The notes beneath the pieces are model-generated. The model was not told the DNA's origin and ran no database searches. It saw only the letters and a program-made list of their open reading frames with translations. Shown in pieces: positions 1-5,780 of a stretch of DNA of 7,674 nucleotides. This DNA comes from Clostridiales bacterium. Lineage in GTDB: Bacteria > Bacillota > Clostridia > Oscillospirales > Acutalibacteraceae. Each line of letters opens with the position of its first letter. Within the stretch, counting starts at the first letter, position 1. The translations under genes and the position numbers were made by a program. The DNA lies in NCBI GenBank assembly GCA_019416395.1, contig DXXH01000032.1, positions 1 through 7,674 on the forward strand, in the 5' to 3' direction.

Positions 1-27
1 GCAGCGTCAGATGTGTATAAGAGACAG
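1..27. other. Nextera (Tn5 tagmentation) adapter remnant
   Basis: Bases 9-27 are exactly the 19-bp Tn5 mosaic end AGATGTGTATAAGAGACAG, and 1-8 (GCAGCGTC) match the adapter bases that precede it in the Illumina Nextera read 1 oligonucleotide. This is sequencing-library DNA left at a contig end. It is not genomic sequence and not a resident transposon. It also means the window start is the true contig edge, so the gene before position 89 is cut by the assembly rather than in the organism. Confidence 0.96.
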
Positions 28-29
28 CC

Positions 30-89
30 TACACCCAGGAACAGAAACAGCCCATTTTGCTGGCCGAAACCATTGGCATGAAACAATAA
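30..89 (+). CDS. C-terminal end of an unrecognised protein (5' truncated)
   Basis: From the adapter junction one frame is open to a TAA at 87-89 and reads YTQEQKQPILLAETIGMKQ. Only 19 residues remain, so no family can be named. The segment is mixed hydrophilic and hydrophobic with no membrane or signal character. The case for a real gene end is positional: a good intrinsic terminator follows 66 bases after the stop, and the next gene converges from the other strand. The true 5' part lies outside the contig. The other two plus frames were not excluded by any similarity, so this is a moderate call. Confidence 0.45.
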   Translation, partial: YTQEQKQPILLAETIGMKQ

Positions 90-154
90 ACCAGAGTAGA
101 AAAACAGAGCAGAAATCCAGCTGTGGCTGTTTTTATCCACTGGCATAAAAAGAG

Positions 155-186
155 AGCGCCCTGGGGATTGCCCCCAAGGCGCTTTT
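155..186. terminator. Bidirectional intrinsic terminator between convergent genes
   Basis: Stem 155-166 pairs with 172-183 (AGCGCCCTGGGG against CCCCAAGGCGCT, one C-A mismatch), with the 5-base loop ATTGC. On the plus strand it is followed by TTTTCTATTTG. On the minus strand it is followed by CTCTTTTTAT (154 down to 145). It can therefore end both the truncated plus-strand gene and the minus-strand EamA gene, whose stop is at 300-302. The remaining bases of this gap (90-154 and 187-299) hold nothing else I recognise. Confidence 0.85.
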
Positions 187-299
187 CTATTTGTAGAGTC
201 TTATTTTCCGCTTCCGGCCCAGTGCCCCGTCTTTCCGGTCCTAAAGCAACCGCCCTCTGCGGAAGGTGGTGTGTGATTGGCTGAACTCTTCTCCAAGGC

Positions 300-1163
300 T
301 TACGGGACCAGCATGGCCAAGGTGCCCACTACAATCATGAGAAGCCCCACTGCGGATTTCTTGGAAAGCTTTTCATGAAACACGAAAAAGGAAAACGCCA
401 CCGTCACCAGAATACTCAGCTTGTCGATGGGTACCACCACACTGGCTGGGCCGTCCTGGAGCGCCTTATAATAGCACAGCCAGGAAGCCCCGGTAGCCAC
501 ACCGGACAGACAGATGAATAGCAGCTCTTTTCCGGGGACATGCTTCACTTCCCCGGCTTTCCCGGCCACAAAAACCATCAGCCAGGCCATGAGCAGCACC
601 ACTCCGGTACGGATGGCCGTACCCAGGTTGGATTCCACTCCGGAAATGCCCAGCTTTCCCAAAATAGAAGTCAGGCTGGCAAACAGGGCAGACCCCATAG
701 CGTACAGCAGCCAGCTGTTTTTCTGGACACCCTCTGAGGTGGATTCCTTTTTCTCGATCATCAGGAACGTACCCACCCCAATGAGCACCACCCCCACGCC
801 ACCAAACAGGGAAATCCCCTCTCCCAGAAAGATAAAGGCCAGCAGCATGGTGAGAATCACACTGGACTTGTCAATTGGCACCACCTTGTTGATATCCCCC
901 AGCTGCAACGCCTTGAAATAGCAGAGCCAGGAAGCCCCAGTGGCCAGTCCGGATAAAATCAGGAACAGCCAGGTCAAGCCGTCCAACCTGGTGATCTGTC
1001 CCGGATCCCCCGCCACAAATACCATCAGCCAAGAAAAGGCCAGCACCACAATGGTGCGGATTGCCGTGGCCAGAGTGGAATCTGTCCGGCGGATCCCGCA
1101 TTTCGCCAAAACTGCCGTGATCCCGGCGAAAAAGGCCGAACCAAGCGCAAAGACGATCCACAT
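300..1163 (-). CDS. EamA/DMT-superfamily transporter with two homologous halves
   Basis: The 287-residue protein starts at MWIVFALG, chosen because GAGGGGAG sits four bases before this ATG; the open frame continues 66 codons further upstream but that part has no family character. It contains about ten hydrophobic segments in two EamA domains (residues 2-138 and 151-287) joined by a short charged linker (EKKESTSEGVQKNS). Each half carries the same motifs: TAIRT, WLMVFVAG, ATGASWLCY, KALQ and VVPIDK. The family consists of inner-membrane drug/metabolite transporters, some of which export amino acids such as threonine or homoserine (RhtA). Substrate here is unknown. Each half resembles the short one-domain EamA proteins of about 140 residues common in Firmicutes. 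It lies 232 bases downstream of thrS on the same strand with no clear terminator between, so cotranscription is possible. It ends toward the bidirectional terminator at 155-186. Confidence 0.9.
   Translation of the reverse strand: MWIVFALGSAFFAGITAVLAKCGIRRTDSTLATAIRTIVVLAFSWLMVFVAGDPGQITRLDGLTWLFLILSGLATGASWLCYFKALQLGDINKVVPIDKSSVILTMLLAFIFLGEGISLFGGVGVVLIGVGTFLMIEKKESTSEGVQKNSWLLYAMGSALFASLTSILGKLGISGVESNLGTAIRTGVVLLMAWLMVFVAGKAGEVKHVPGKELLFICLSGVATGASWLCYYKALQDGPASVVVPIDKLSILVTVAFSFFVFHEKLSKKSAVGLLMIVVGTLAMLVP
303..713 (-). repeat. Second copy of the internal duplication (transporter C-terminal half)
   Basis: This encodes residues 151-287, the counterpart of 750-1160. The TAIRT, WLMVFVAG, ATGASWLCYYKALQ and VVPIDK segments recur in the same order and spacing. 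The two copies differ most in the last two predicted membrane segments (VAFSFFVFHEKLSKKSA here against LLAFIFLGEGISLFGGV). Confidence 0.8.
750..1160 (-). repeat. First copy of an internal duplication (transporter N-terminal half)
   Basis: This encodes residues 2-138 of the EamA protein. It aligns without gaps to residues 151-287 (303-713), with about half the positions identical by eye. The best-kept stretch is GLATGASWLCYFKALQ against GVATGASWLCYYKALQ. Similarity is also visible in the DNA, for example around 920-950 compared with 478-510. This is a fused tandem duplication. Confidence 0.8.
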
Positions 1164-1272
1164 CGTTCTCCCCTCACTTCCAAACACGCAGGCTCCCCTG
1201 CTTACCAGATGTCCGTTCCTTCCCCTTCGCCAAGCGGGGAAAGTCCTTCCAAAAAGCCACGGGGTACAAGCT

Positions 1273-1365
1273 CTGGCAGCTGCCCTTGCCTGGAGTGCCA
1301 GCCGCCAGGTTCCCCCTTCGGACAAAGGGATAGGGCTGCCACGAATCAACGGCAGCCCCACCTGG
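1273..1365 (-). repeat. Nested inverted repeats in the thrS-transporter spacer
   Basis: The 232-base gap 1164-1395 has no credible gene. It contains CCAGGT (1305-1310) complementary to ACCTGG (1360-1365). These enclose two hairpins: CCCTT/AAGGG (1314-1318 with 1325-1329) and an 8-bp perfect stem GGGCTGCC/GGCAGCCC (1333-1340 with 1351-1358, 10-base loop). A further pair CTGGCA/TGCCAG (1273-1278 with 1296-1301) lies alongside. Together they can draw a three-way junction. No run of T follows on the minus strand, so it is not an obvious intrinsic terminator. It may be a processing site, a palindromic repeat element or a structured leader; I do not recognise an RNA family. Confidence 0.45.
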
Positions 1366-1395
1366 ATCTCTCTAACTGCTTACACAATCAGAGGT

Positions 1396-3300
1396 TTATT
1401 TGATTTCCTTGCTCTCTACTTCCTGGTTGGCTTTGACAATGAAGGCTTCCACGTTCATGGCCCCCAAGTCGCCGTCCTTCCGATGACGCACCGACACAGT
1501 GCCTTCTTCGGCTTCCTTGTCGCCTACCACCAGCATGTAAGGAGTCTGCTGCAACTGGGCTTCCCGAATCTTATAGCCCACTTTCTCGCTGCGGGTATCA
1601 CATTCCACACGGAGCCCAGCATCCTCCAACTGCTTCTGTACCTTCAGAGCGTACTCGTGATGACGTTCCGCGATGGGCAGCACCACTGCCTGTACGGGAG
1701 ACAGCCACAGGGGGAACTTGCCGGCGAAATGCTCGGTGATCACGCCGATAAATCGCTCGATGGAACCCAGCACCACCCGATGCAGCATCACAGGACGATG
1801 CTTCTGGCCGTCGGCGCCCACGTATTCCAGCTCGAACCGCTCGGGCAGCTGGGAGTCCAGCTGAACCGTGCCGCACTGCCAGGTACGTCCCAGGGAATCC
1901 GCCAGATGGAAGTCCAGCTTGGGCCCGTAGAAAGCGCCGTCGCCCTCGTTGATCTCATACTCTTTGCCCATCTCCGTGATGGCCTCTTTCAGGATATCCT
2001 GGTTGTGCTCCCACTGCTCCACGGTGCCGATGTGGTCTTCCGGCATGGTGGACAGCTCGATCTTATAGGGCAGGCCAAAGACGGAGTACACCTCGTCAAA
2101 CAGCTTAACCACGCCTTTGATCTCGTCCTTCAGCTGCTCCTGGGTCATGAACAGGTGGGCGTCGTCCTGAGTGAAGCACCGCACCCGGAACAGGCCGTGC
2201 AACGCACCGGAAAGCTCATGGCGGTGCACCAGGCCCAGCTCCCCTACCCGCAGGGGCAGGTCACGGTAAGAGTGGGGCTCGCTGGCGTACACCAGCATGC
2301 CGCCGGGGCAGTTCATGGGCTTGATAGCATAATCTTCCCCGTCGATGACAGTGGTGTACATGTTGTCCTTATAGTGATCCCAGTGGCCGCTGCGTTCCCA
2401 CAAGGCCCGGTTCAGAATCATGGGGGTGGAGATCTCCACATAGCCGTACTTTTTATGGACCTGCCGCCAATAGTCGATCAACAGGTTCCGCAGCACCATG
2501 CCCTTGGGCAGGAAGAAGGGGAACCCAGGGCCTTCCTCGGTGAGCATGAACAGTCCCAGTTCTTTGCCCAGCTTTCGGTGGTCACGTTTTTTCGCCTCTT
2601 CCAGCATTTGCAGGTGCTCATCCAGCATAGACTGCTTGGGGAAGGAAATGCCGTACACACGGGTGAGCATCTTGTTGTTGGCGTCCCCACGCCAGTAAGC
2701 GCCTGTAATTGCCGTGAGCTTCACCGCTTTTACGCTGCCGGTGCTCATCAGGTGAGGGCCGGCGCACAGGTCTGTAAAATCACCCTGACGGTAGAAGCTG
2801 ATGTTCTCTCCCTGACCAGCGTGCTCGTCGATCAGCTCTTCCTTATACTCCTGGCCTTCCATCAGTTTCTTGGCTTCGTCGGCAGGCAGCTCAAACCGCT
2901 CGATGGGCAGGTTTTCCTTGATAATCTTCTTGATCTCATCTTCGATCTTGGGCAGATCCTCTGTGGACAGGGGCTCCTGCAAGTCGAAGTCATAGTAGAA
3001 GCCGTTTTCAATGGCCGGGCCAATGGAGAACTTGGTGCCGGGATACAGCCGCATCATGGCCTGGGCCAAAATGTGGGAAGTGGTGTGCCAGTAGGCCCGC
3101 TTGCCGTCTTCCGTGTCAAAGGTGAGGATTTCCAAAGAGCAGTCGTGGTCGATGGGAGTGCGCAGGTCGCAGACTTCCCCATCGATCCGGGCGGCGCAGG
3201 CAGACTTATACAGCCCCATGCCAATGGATTTTGCCACGTCGCCAGCAGTCACATTGTTTTCAAACTCTTTTACTTGGCCTTTCAGATCGATCTTTACCAT
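1396..3300 (-). CDS. thrS: Threonine--tRNA ligase (ThrRS)
   Basis: This cytosolic class II synthetase activates threonine with ATP and charges tRNA(Thr). The 634-residue protein is full length. Domains run in order: TGS (about 1-62); the editing domain with H72xxxH76 and C179/H183, which removes mischarged serine; the catalytic core (about 245-535); and the C-terminal anticodon-binding domain (about 536-634). The catalytic zinc ligands are visible as C331 (MNCPGG), H382 (DDAHLF) and H507 (MLHR). Class II motif 2 is FRVRCFTQDD (371-380) and motif 3 includes GSIERF (512-517). The start is the ATG at 3298-3300, with AAAGGAG six bases upstream; the open frame reaches 17 codons further but runs into the T-box terminator. 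Expression should be controlled by the T-box leader upstream. No key residue is missing. Confidence 0.98.
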   Translation of the reverse strand: MVKIDLKGQVKEFENNVTAGDVAKSIGMGLYKSACAARIDGEVCDLRTPIDHDCSLEILTFDTEDGKRAYWHTTSHILAQAMMRLYPGTKFSIGPAIENGFYYDFDLQEPLSTEDLPKIEDEIKKIIKENLPIERFELPADEAKKLMEGQEYKEELIDEHAGQGENISFYRQGDFTDLCAGPHLMSTGSVKAVKLTAITGAYWRGDANNKMLTRVYGISFPKQSMLDEHLQMLEEAKKRDHRKLGKELGLFMLTEEGPGFPFFLPKGMVLRNLLIDYWRQVHKKYGYVEISTPMILNRALWERSGHWDHYKDNMYTTVIDGEDYAIKPMNCPGGMLVYASEPHSYRDLPLRVGELGLVHRHELSGALHGLFRVRCFTQDDAHLFMTQEQLKDEIKGVVKLFDEVYSVFGLPYKIELSTMPEDHIGTVEQWEHNQDILKEAITEMGKEYEINEGDGAFYGPKLDFHLADSLGRTWQCGTVQLDSQLPERFELEYVGADGQKHRPVMLHRVVLGSIERFIGVITEHFAGKFPLWLSPVQAVVLPIAERHHEYALKVQKQLEDAGLRVECDTRSEKVGYKIREAQLQQTPYMLVVGDKEAEEGTVSVRHRKDGDLGAMNVEAFIVKANQEVESKEIK

Positions 3301-3326
3301 GTGAAACTCCTTTCCGCCGGGGCAAC

Positions 3327-3365
3327 AAAAAACGCCTGCCCCAGCAAACACTCTGGGGCAGGCGT
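3327..3365 (-). terminator. T-box leader terminator
   Basis: A perfect 13-bp stem (3332-3344 with 3353-3365; ACGCCTGCCCCAG against CTGGGGCAGGCGT) has an 8-base loop and is followed on the minus strand by TTTTTT ending at 3327. It lies 27 bases before the thrS ATG, and its 5' arm begins 30 bases after the T-box core. This is the usual place for the terminator that competes with the antiterminator. When tRNA(Thr) is charged, this hairpin should form and stop transcription before thrS. Confidence 0.93.
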
Positions 3366-3642
3366 CCGGCAGCTAAAAATATTTTGCCAGGGACCCGCGG
3401 TTCCACCCGGATTCAAAGCGCGACCTTGTGAGAAGCGCTTCCTCGTTGCGGCCGATAACGGAGCCCGCCGTCATTCCTTGGGCGCGGGACCCTGAAACTT
3501 CCGGCTGTCCCCCGCGTTCGGAACGATGCTCAAAGGTGGTGGCCAACTTTCCTGTCCAGACGGCTGCTTACAGCCTGTGGCAGCCGCTCTCTGCGCCAGA
3601 CCTTCCGGAAAATGGCTTCCTTTTCGTCGCATTTTCTACTGT
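3327..3642 (-). promoter_or_regulatory. T-box riboswitch, threonine (ACC specifier)
   Basis: The RNA, read on the minus strand, holds the conserved T-box core GGGTGGAACCGCGG (3408 down to 3395); its TGGA bulge pairs with the 3' end of uncharged tRNA. Stem I is recognisable. ATGC/GCAT (3632-3629 with 3529-3526) and AAAGG/CCTTT (3623-3619 with 3536-3532) lie below the specifier loop. GCCATTTTCC with GGAAAG-T-TGGC (3616-3607 with 3552-3542, one bulged T) lies above it. The distal hairpin is CGGCTGC/GCAGCCG (3586-3580 with 3567-3561), next to an AGAGAG motif (3592-3587). The loop 3' strand is CACCA, giving specifier ACC (3540-3538), a threonine codon, as expected for thrS. CCGTTATC (about 3460-3453) resembles a common T-box stem II sequence. 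Uncharged tRNA(Thr) should stabilise the antiterminator and turn on thrS. Confidence 0.96.
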
Positions 3643-3648
3643 TCCTAA

Positions 3649-3677
3649 ATCATAGCATTTGCCAAGGCAGTTGTCAA
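3649..3677 (-). promoter_or_regulatory. thrS promoter (extended -10, sigma-A type)
   Basis: On the minus strand a perfect -35 TTGACA (3677-3672) is followed after exactly 17 bases by -10 TATGAT (3654-3649). A TG one base before the -10 gives the extended form TGCTATGAT. Transcription should start near 3642, right at the foot of T-box stem I. The spacer contains the palindrome TGCCAAGGCA (plus-strand view, 3660-3669). Confidence 0.88.
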
Positions 3678-3729
3678 GGCGGTGAAGGGACTGTTGTACT
3701 CTTTTTATGAATAAAATGTTACAATTTTC

Positions 3730-3759
3730 TTGACAACTACCTGTAGGTAGGGCTAGAAT
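3730..3759 (+). promoter_or_regulatory. Divergent promoter, probably for rny-ymdB
   Basis: The -35 TTGACA (3730-3735) is perfect. It is followed after 18 bases by -10 TAGAAT (3754-3759), with A/T-rich DNA upstream. A start near 3766 would give rny an unusually long leader of about 290 bases. No better promoter is visible nearer to rny. The -35 boxes of this promoter and the thrS promoter face away from each other, 52 bases apart, inside a 10-bp inverted repeat (3669-3678 with 3729-3738). Confidence 0.65.
3737..3750. promoter_or_regulatory. Dyad in promoter spacer, possible operator
   Basis: CTACCT-GT-AGGTAG is a perfect 6+2+6 inverted repeat. It is centred almost exactly in the 18-base spacer between -35 and -10 of the plus-strand promoter. 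That placement is typical of MerR-type or repressor operators. No regulator gene lies in this window, so the partner is unknown and a chance palindrome cannot be excluded. Confidence 0.4.
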
Positions 3760-3808
3760 AAAAACAGAGTGCACTTGGCGCTTTTATCATATGAATTTCT
3801 CTGTTTTT
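3760..3808. repeat. Inverted repeat AAAAACAGAG/CTCTGTTTTT just after the promoter
   Basis: A perfect 10-bp inverted repeat (3760-3769 with 3799-3808) encloses 29 bases. It starts directly after the -10 box, so an RNA starting near 3766 would lack most of the left arm. An attenuator from this promoter is therefore doubtful. The right arm is followed by T-rich sequence (3804-3827). The region may matter as DNA structure or as a terminator for some other transcript. Confidence 0.4.
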
Positions 3809-4045
3809 CATTTTTACTTATTTTTTATTGAGTAATTTTTATAAAAGATTACCGGAACCGATTGGACTTCGCCTTTGCCATGGCCAAGTTCTTTCCCGGA
3901 TTCCTCAAAAACCGTATGCAGGCAATAAACGGTAAGAGAATGAAACCTTGAAAATTTCATGGCGAAGCGGCCCCGCTGCACTTCCCGGAGCAAACTACGC
4001 TCTGGCTTCCCCTGTATTTAAATTAAAAAATAGGAAACAAGGAAA
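3809..4045. other. Long rny leader region without a convincing gene
   Basis: This stretch is T-rich at first and then GC-richer. Its open frames are short and lack good ribosome binding sites. On plus, KDYRNRLDFAFAMAKFFPGF and onward runs to a TGA at about 3949 with no proper start before the internal ATG at 3880. On minus, a 48-codon frame runs from ATG 3960 to TAA 3814 (MKFSRFHSLTVYC...). They overlap, so at most one could be real, and I favour neither. CTTCGCC (3867-3873) is complementary to GGCGAAG (3961-3967), and GCCATGGC (3877-3884) is a palindrome, so a folded leader or small RNA is possible. I match it to no known RNA family. Confidence 0.4.
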
Positions 4046-4058
4046 AGGAGGTGCCTGA

Positions 4059-5621
4059 TTGGGCCAAATCGCTGTGTGGCTGTGTATCGTCATCGCCATT
4101 TTGGTCGCGGCAATCGCTGGCGCGGCAGCTTTCTTTCTGGGCTTTAACTACCGCAAGAATAAGGCGGAAGCCGAAATCGGTTCCGCTGAGCAGGAAGCAA
4201 AACGCATTGTGGGCGACGCTATCAAATCCGCGGAAGCCAAAAAGAAAGAGATCATTCTGGAAGGCAAAGACGAGCTACACCGCCTGAGAAATGAATCCGA
4301 AAAGGAACTGGCCGACCGCCGCAAGGAAATCCAACACCAGGAACGGCGGATTCTCCAGAAAGAAGAAAGCCTGGAGAAAAAGCTGGAAAACATGGAGCGC
4401 AAGGAAAACCAGATCGACCAGAAAAACAAAAAGGCCGAAGAACGGCTGCAAGAAGCAGAAGCCGTAAAGAAAAGCCAATTCGACATGCTGGAGAAAATCT
4501 CCTCTTTTACGGTGGAACAGGCCAAAGAATACTTGCTGAACAACCTGGAAAATGAGCTGACACATGAAAAAGCCGTCAAAATCCGGGAATTTGAGCAGCA
4601 GACCAAGGAAGACGCAGACAAGACCGCCCGGGAAATCATCGCCCTGGCCATTCAGCGCTGTGCGGCGGACCATGTGTCCGAAGCCGCCATCAGCGTTGTA
4701 CCCCTGCCCAATGACGAAATGAAGGGCCGGATCATCGGCCGTGAAGGCCGGAATATCCGGGCTATTGAAACCCTGACCGGCGTGGATCTGATCATCGACG
4801 ACACACCGGAAGCCATCACCCTTTCCAGCTTTGAGCCGGTCCGCCGCGAGGTTGCCCGGATCGCCCTGGAAAAGCTGATCGCCGATGGCCGCATTCACCC
4901 CACCCGCATTGAGGAAACCGTGGAAAAAGCCCGCCGGGAAGTGGACTCCACCATCAAGGCGGAGGGCGAACGGGCGGTATTAGAAGTGGGCGTCAACGGC
5001 GTCCATCACGAGCTGGTGAAGCTGTTGGGCCGGCTCCGTTACCGCACCAGTTACGGACAGAATGTTTTGAACCACTCTTTGGAAGTGGCTTACCTTTCCG
5101 GCATGATGGCCTCTGAGCTGGGACTGGATCCCACCGTGGCCAAGCGGGCCGGTTTGCTTCACGATATCGGCAAGGCTTTGGATCACGAGATGGAAGGCTC
5201 CCACGTGCAGATCGGCGTGGAAGTTGCCCGGAAGTACCGGGAAAGCGAAGCGGTGATCCACGCCATCGCCGCCCACCATGGCGACGTGGAAGCAAAAACC
5301 GTGATCGCCTGCATCGTCCAGGCTGCCGACGCCATTTCCGCTGCCAGACCGGGCGCCCGCCGGGAGAATCTGGAGAACTATATCAAACGTTTGGAAAAGC
5401 TGGAAGAAGTGGCTTCTTCCTTTGACGGCGTGGAAAGCTGCTACGCCATTCAGGCTGGCCGTGAAATCCGCATCATGGTAAAACCGGAAAAGGTCAGCGA
5501 TGAAAAGATGACTCTGCTGGCCCGGGAGATCTGCAAAAAGATCGAGGCCGACTTGGATTACCCCGGTCAGATCAAGGTAAACATGATCCGGGAAAGCCGC
5601 GCGGTGGACTACGCGAAATAA
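4059..5621 (+). CDS. rny: Ribonuclease Y
   Basis: This membrane-anchored endoribonuclease starts bulk mRNA decay in many Firmicutes. At 520 residues it matches the usual length. An N-terminal membrane helix (about 4-28, VWLCIVIAILVAAIAGAAAFFLGF) is followed by a long charged coiled coil (about 31-200, rich in E, K, Q and R). Next come a KH RNA-binding domain with the GxxG loop GREG (227-230, in GRIIGREGRNIRAIE) and an HD domain with H339, the H368-D369 pair of LLHDIGK, H406-H407 and D424 (QAADAIS). The metal-binding set looks intact. The start is TTG at 4059-4061: AGGAGG (4046-4051) stands seven bases before it and no ATG fits. ymdB follows 159 bases later, the gene order known from Bacillus. 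The ATG at 4051 in another frame is not used. Confidence 0.97.
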   Translation: MGQIAVWLCIVIAILVAAIAGAAAFFLGFNYRKNKAEAEIGSAEQEAKRIVGDAIKSAEAKKKEIILEGKDELHRLRNESEKELADRRKEIQHQERRILQKEESLEKKLENMERKENQIDQKNKKAEERLQEAEAVKKSQFDMLEKISSFTVEQAKEYLLNNLENELTHEKAVKIREFEQQTKEDADKTAREIIALAIQRCAADHVSEAAISVVPLPNDEMKGRIIGREGRNIRAIETLTGVDLIIDDTPEAITLSSFEPVRREVARIALEKLIADGRIHPTRIEETVEKARREVDSTIKAEGERAVLEVGVNGVHHELVKLLGRLRYRTSYGQNVLNHSLEVAYLSGMMASELGLDPTVAKRAGLLHDIGKALDHEMEGSHVQIGVEVARKYRESEAVIHAIAAHHGDVEAKTVIACIVQAADAISAARPGARRENLENYIKRLEKLEEVASSFDGVESCYAIQAGREIRIMVKPEKVSDEKMTLLAREICKKIEADLDYPGQIKVNMIRESRAVDYAK

Positions 5622-5658
5622 AGTTTGAATATCCGGTTCAAAAGTGAGAAAGAACAAG

Positions 5659-5688
5659 ACAGGGACGTGCTTTATGGTGCGTCCCTGT
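5659..5688 (+). terminator. Hairpin between rny and ymdB (weak terminator or processing site)
   Basis: ACAGGGACG (5659-5667) pairs perfectly with CGTCCCTGT (5680-5688), 9 bp with a 12-base loop. The downstream sequence TCTGGATTTTG has only four T and starts late, so termination should be partial at best. It may let rny and ymdB be expressed at different levels from one transcript, or protect an rny mRNA end. Confidence 0.55.
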
Positions 5689-5780
5689 TCTGGATTTTGC
5701 CCCCCTGCCCATGGGCTCGGCTGGGGCGGGGAGCTTTTCCGGCAAAGAGAAGTTTTCCAGGGAAGAAAGGAGCATATGTC

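Noticed and set aside
9..27. Tn5/IS50 end, suggesting a transposon
   Set aside because: It is the engineered mosaic end joined to Illumina adapter bases at the very edge of the contig, with no transposase or second end.
1164..1361. 66-codon N-terminal extension of the transporter
   Set aside because: It has no membrane or signal character and overlaps the inverted repeats, while the ATG at 1161-1163 has a strong ribosome binding site and begins the first EamA helix.
940..3495. 851-codon open frame on the plus strand opposite thrS and the T-box
   Set aside because: It is antisense to an intact ThrRS with all catalytic residues, crosses the T-box and two intergenic regions, and its translation shows no recognisable domain. 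Long antisense frames are common in GC-rich genes with strong codon bias.
3791..3835. Tiny ORF MNFSVFHFYLFFIE in the AT-rich leader
   Set aside because: It is only 14 residues, has no ribosome binding site, and its composition just reflects the T-rich DNA.
4148..5657. Several long minus-strand open frames opposite rny
   Set aside because: They are shadows of the RNase Y coiled coil and HD domain; composition is biased and no domain or start signal supports them.
5625..5780. 52-codon extension of ymdB from an upstream TTG
   Set aside because: It would translate the post-rny hairpin, lacks a ribosome binding site and does not match the YmdB family N-terminus, which begins just before GDVVG.
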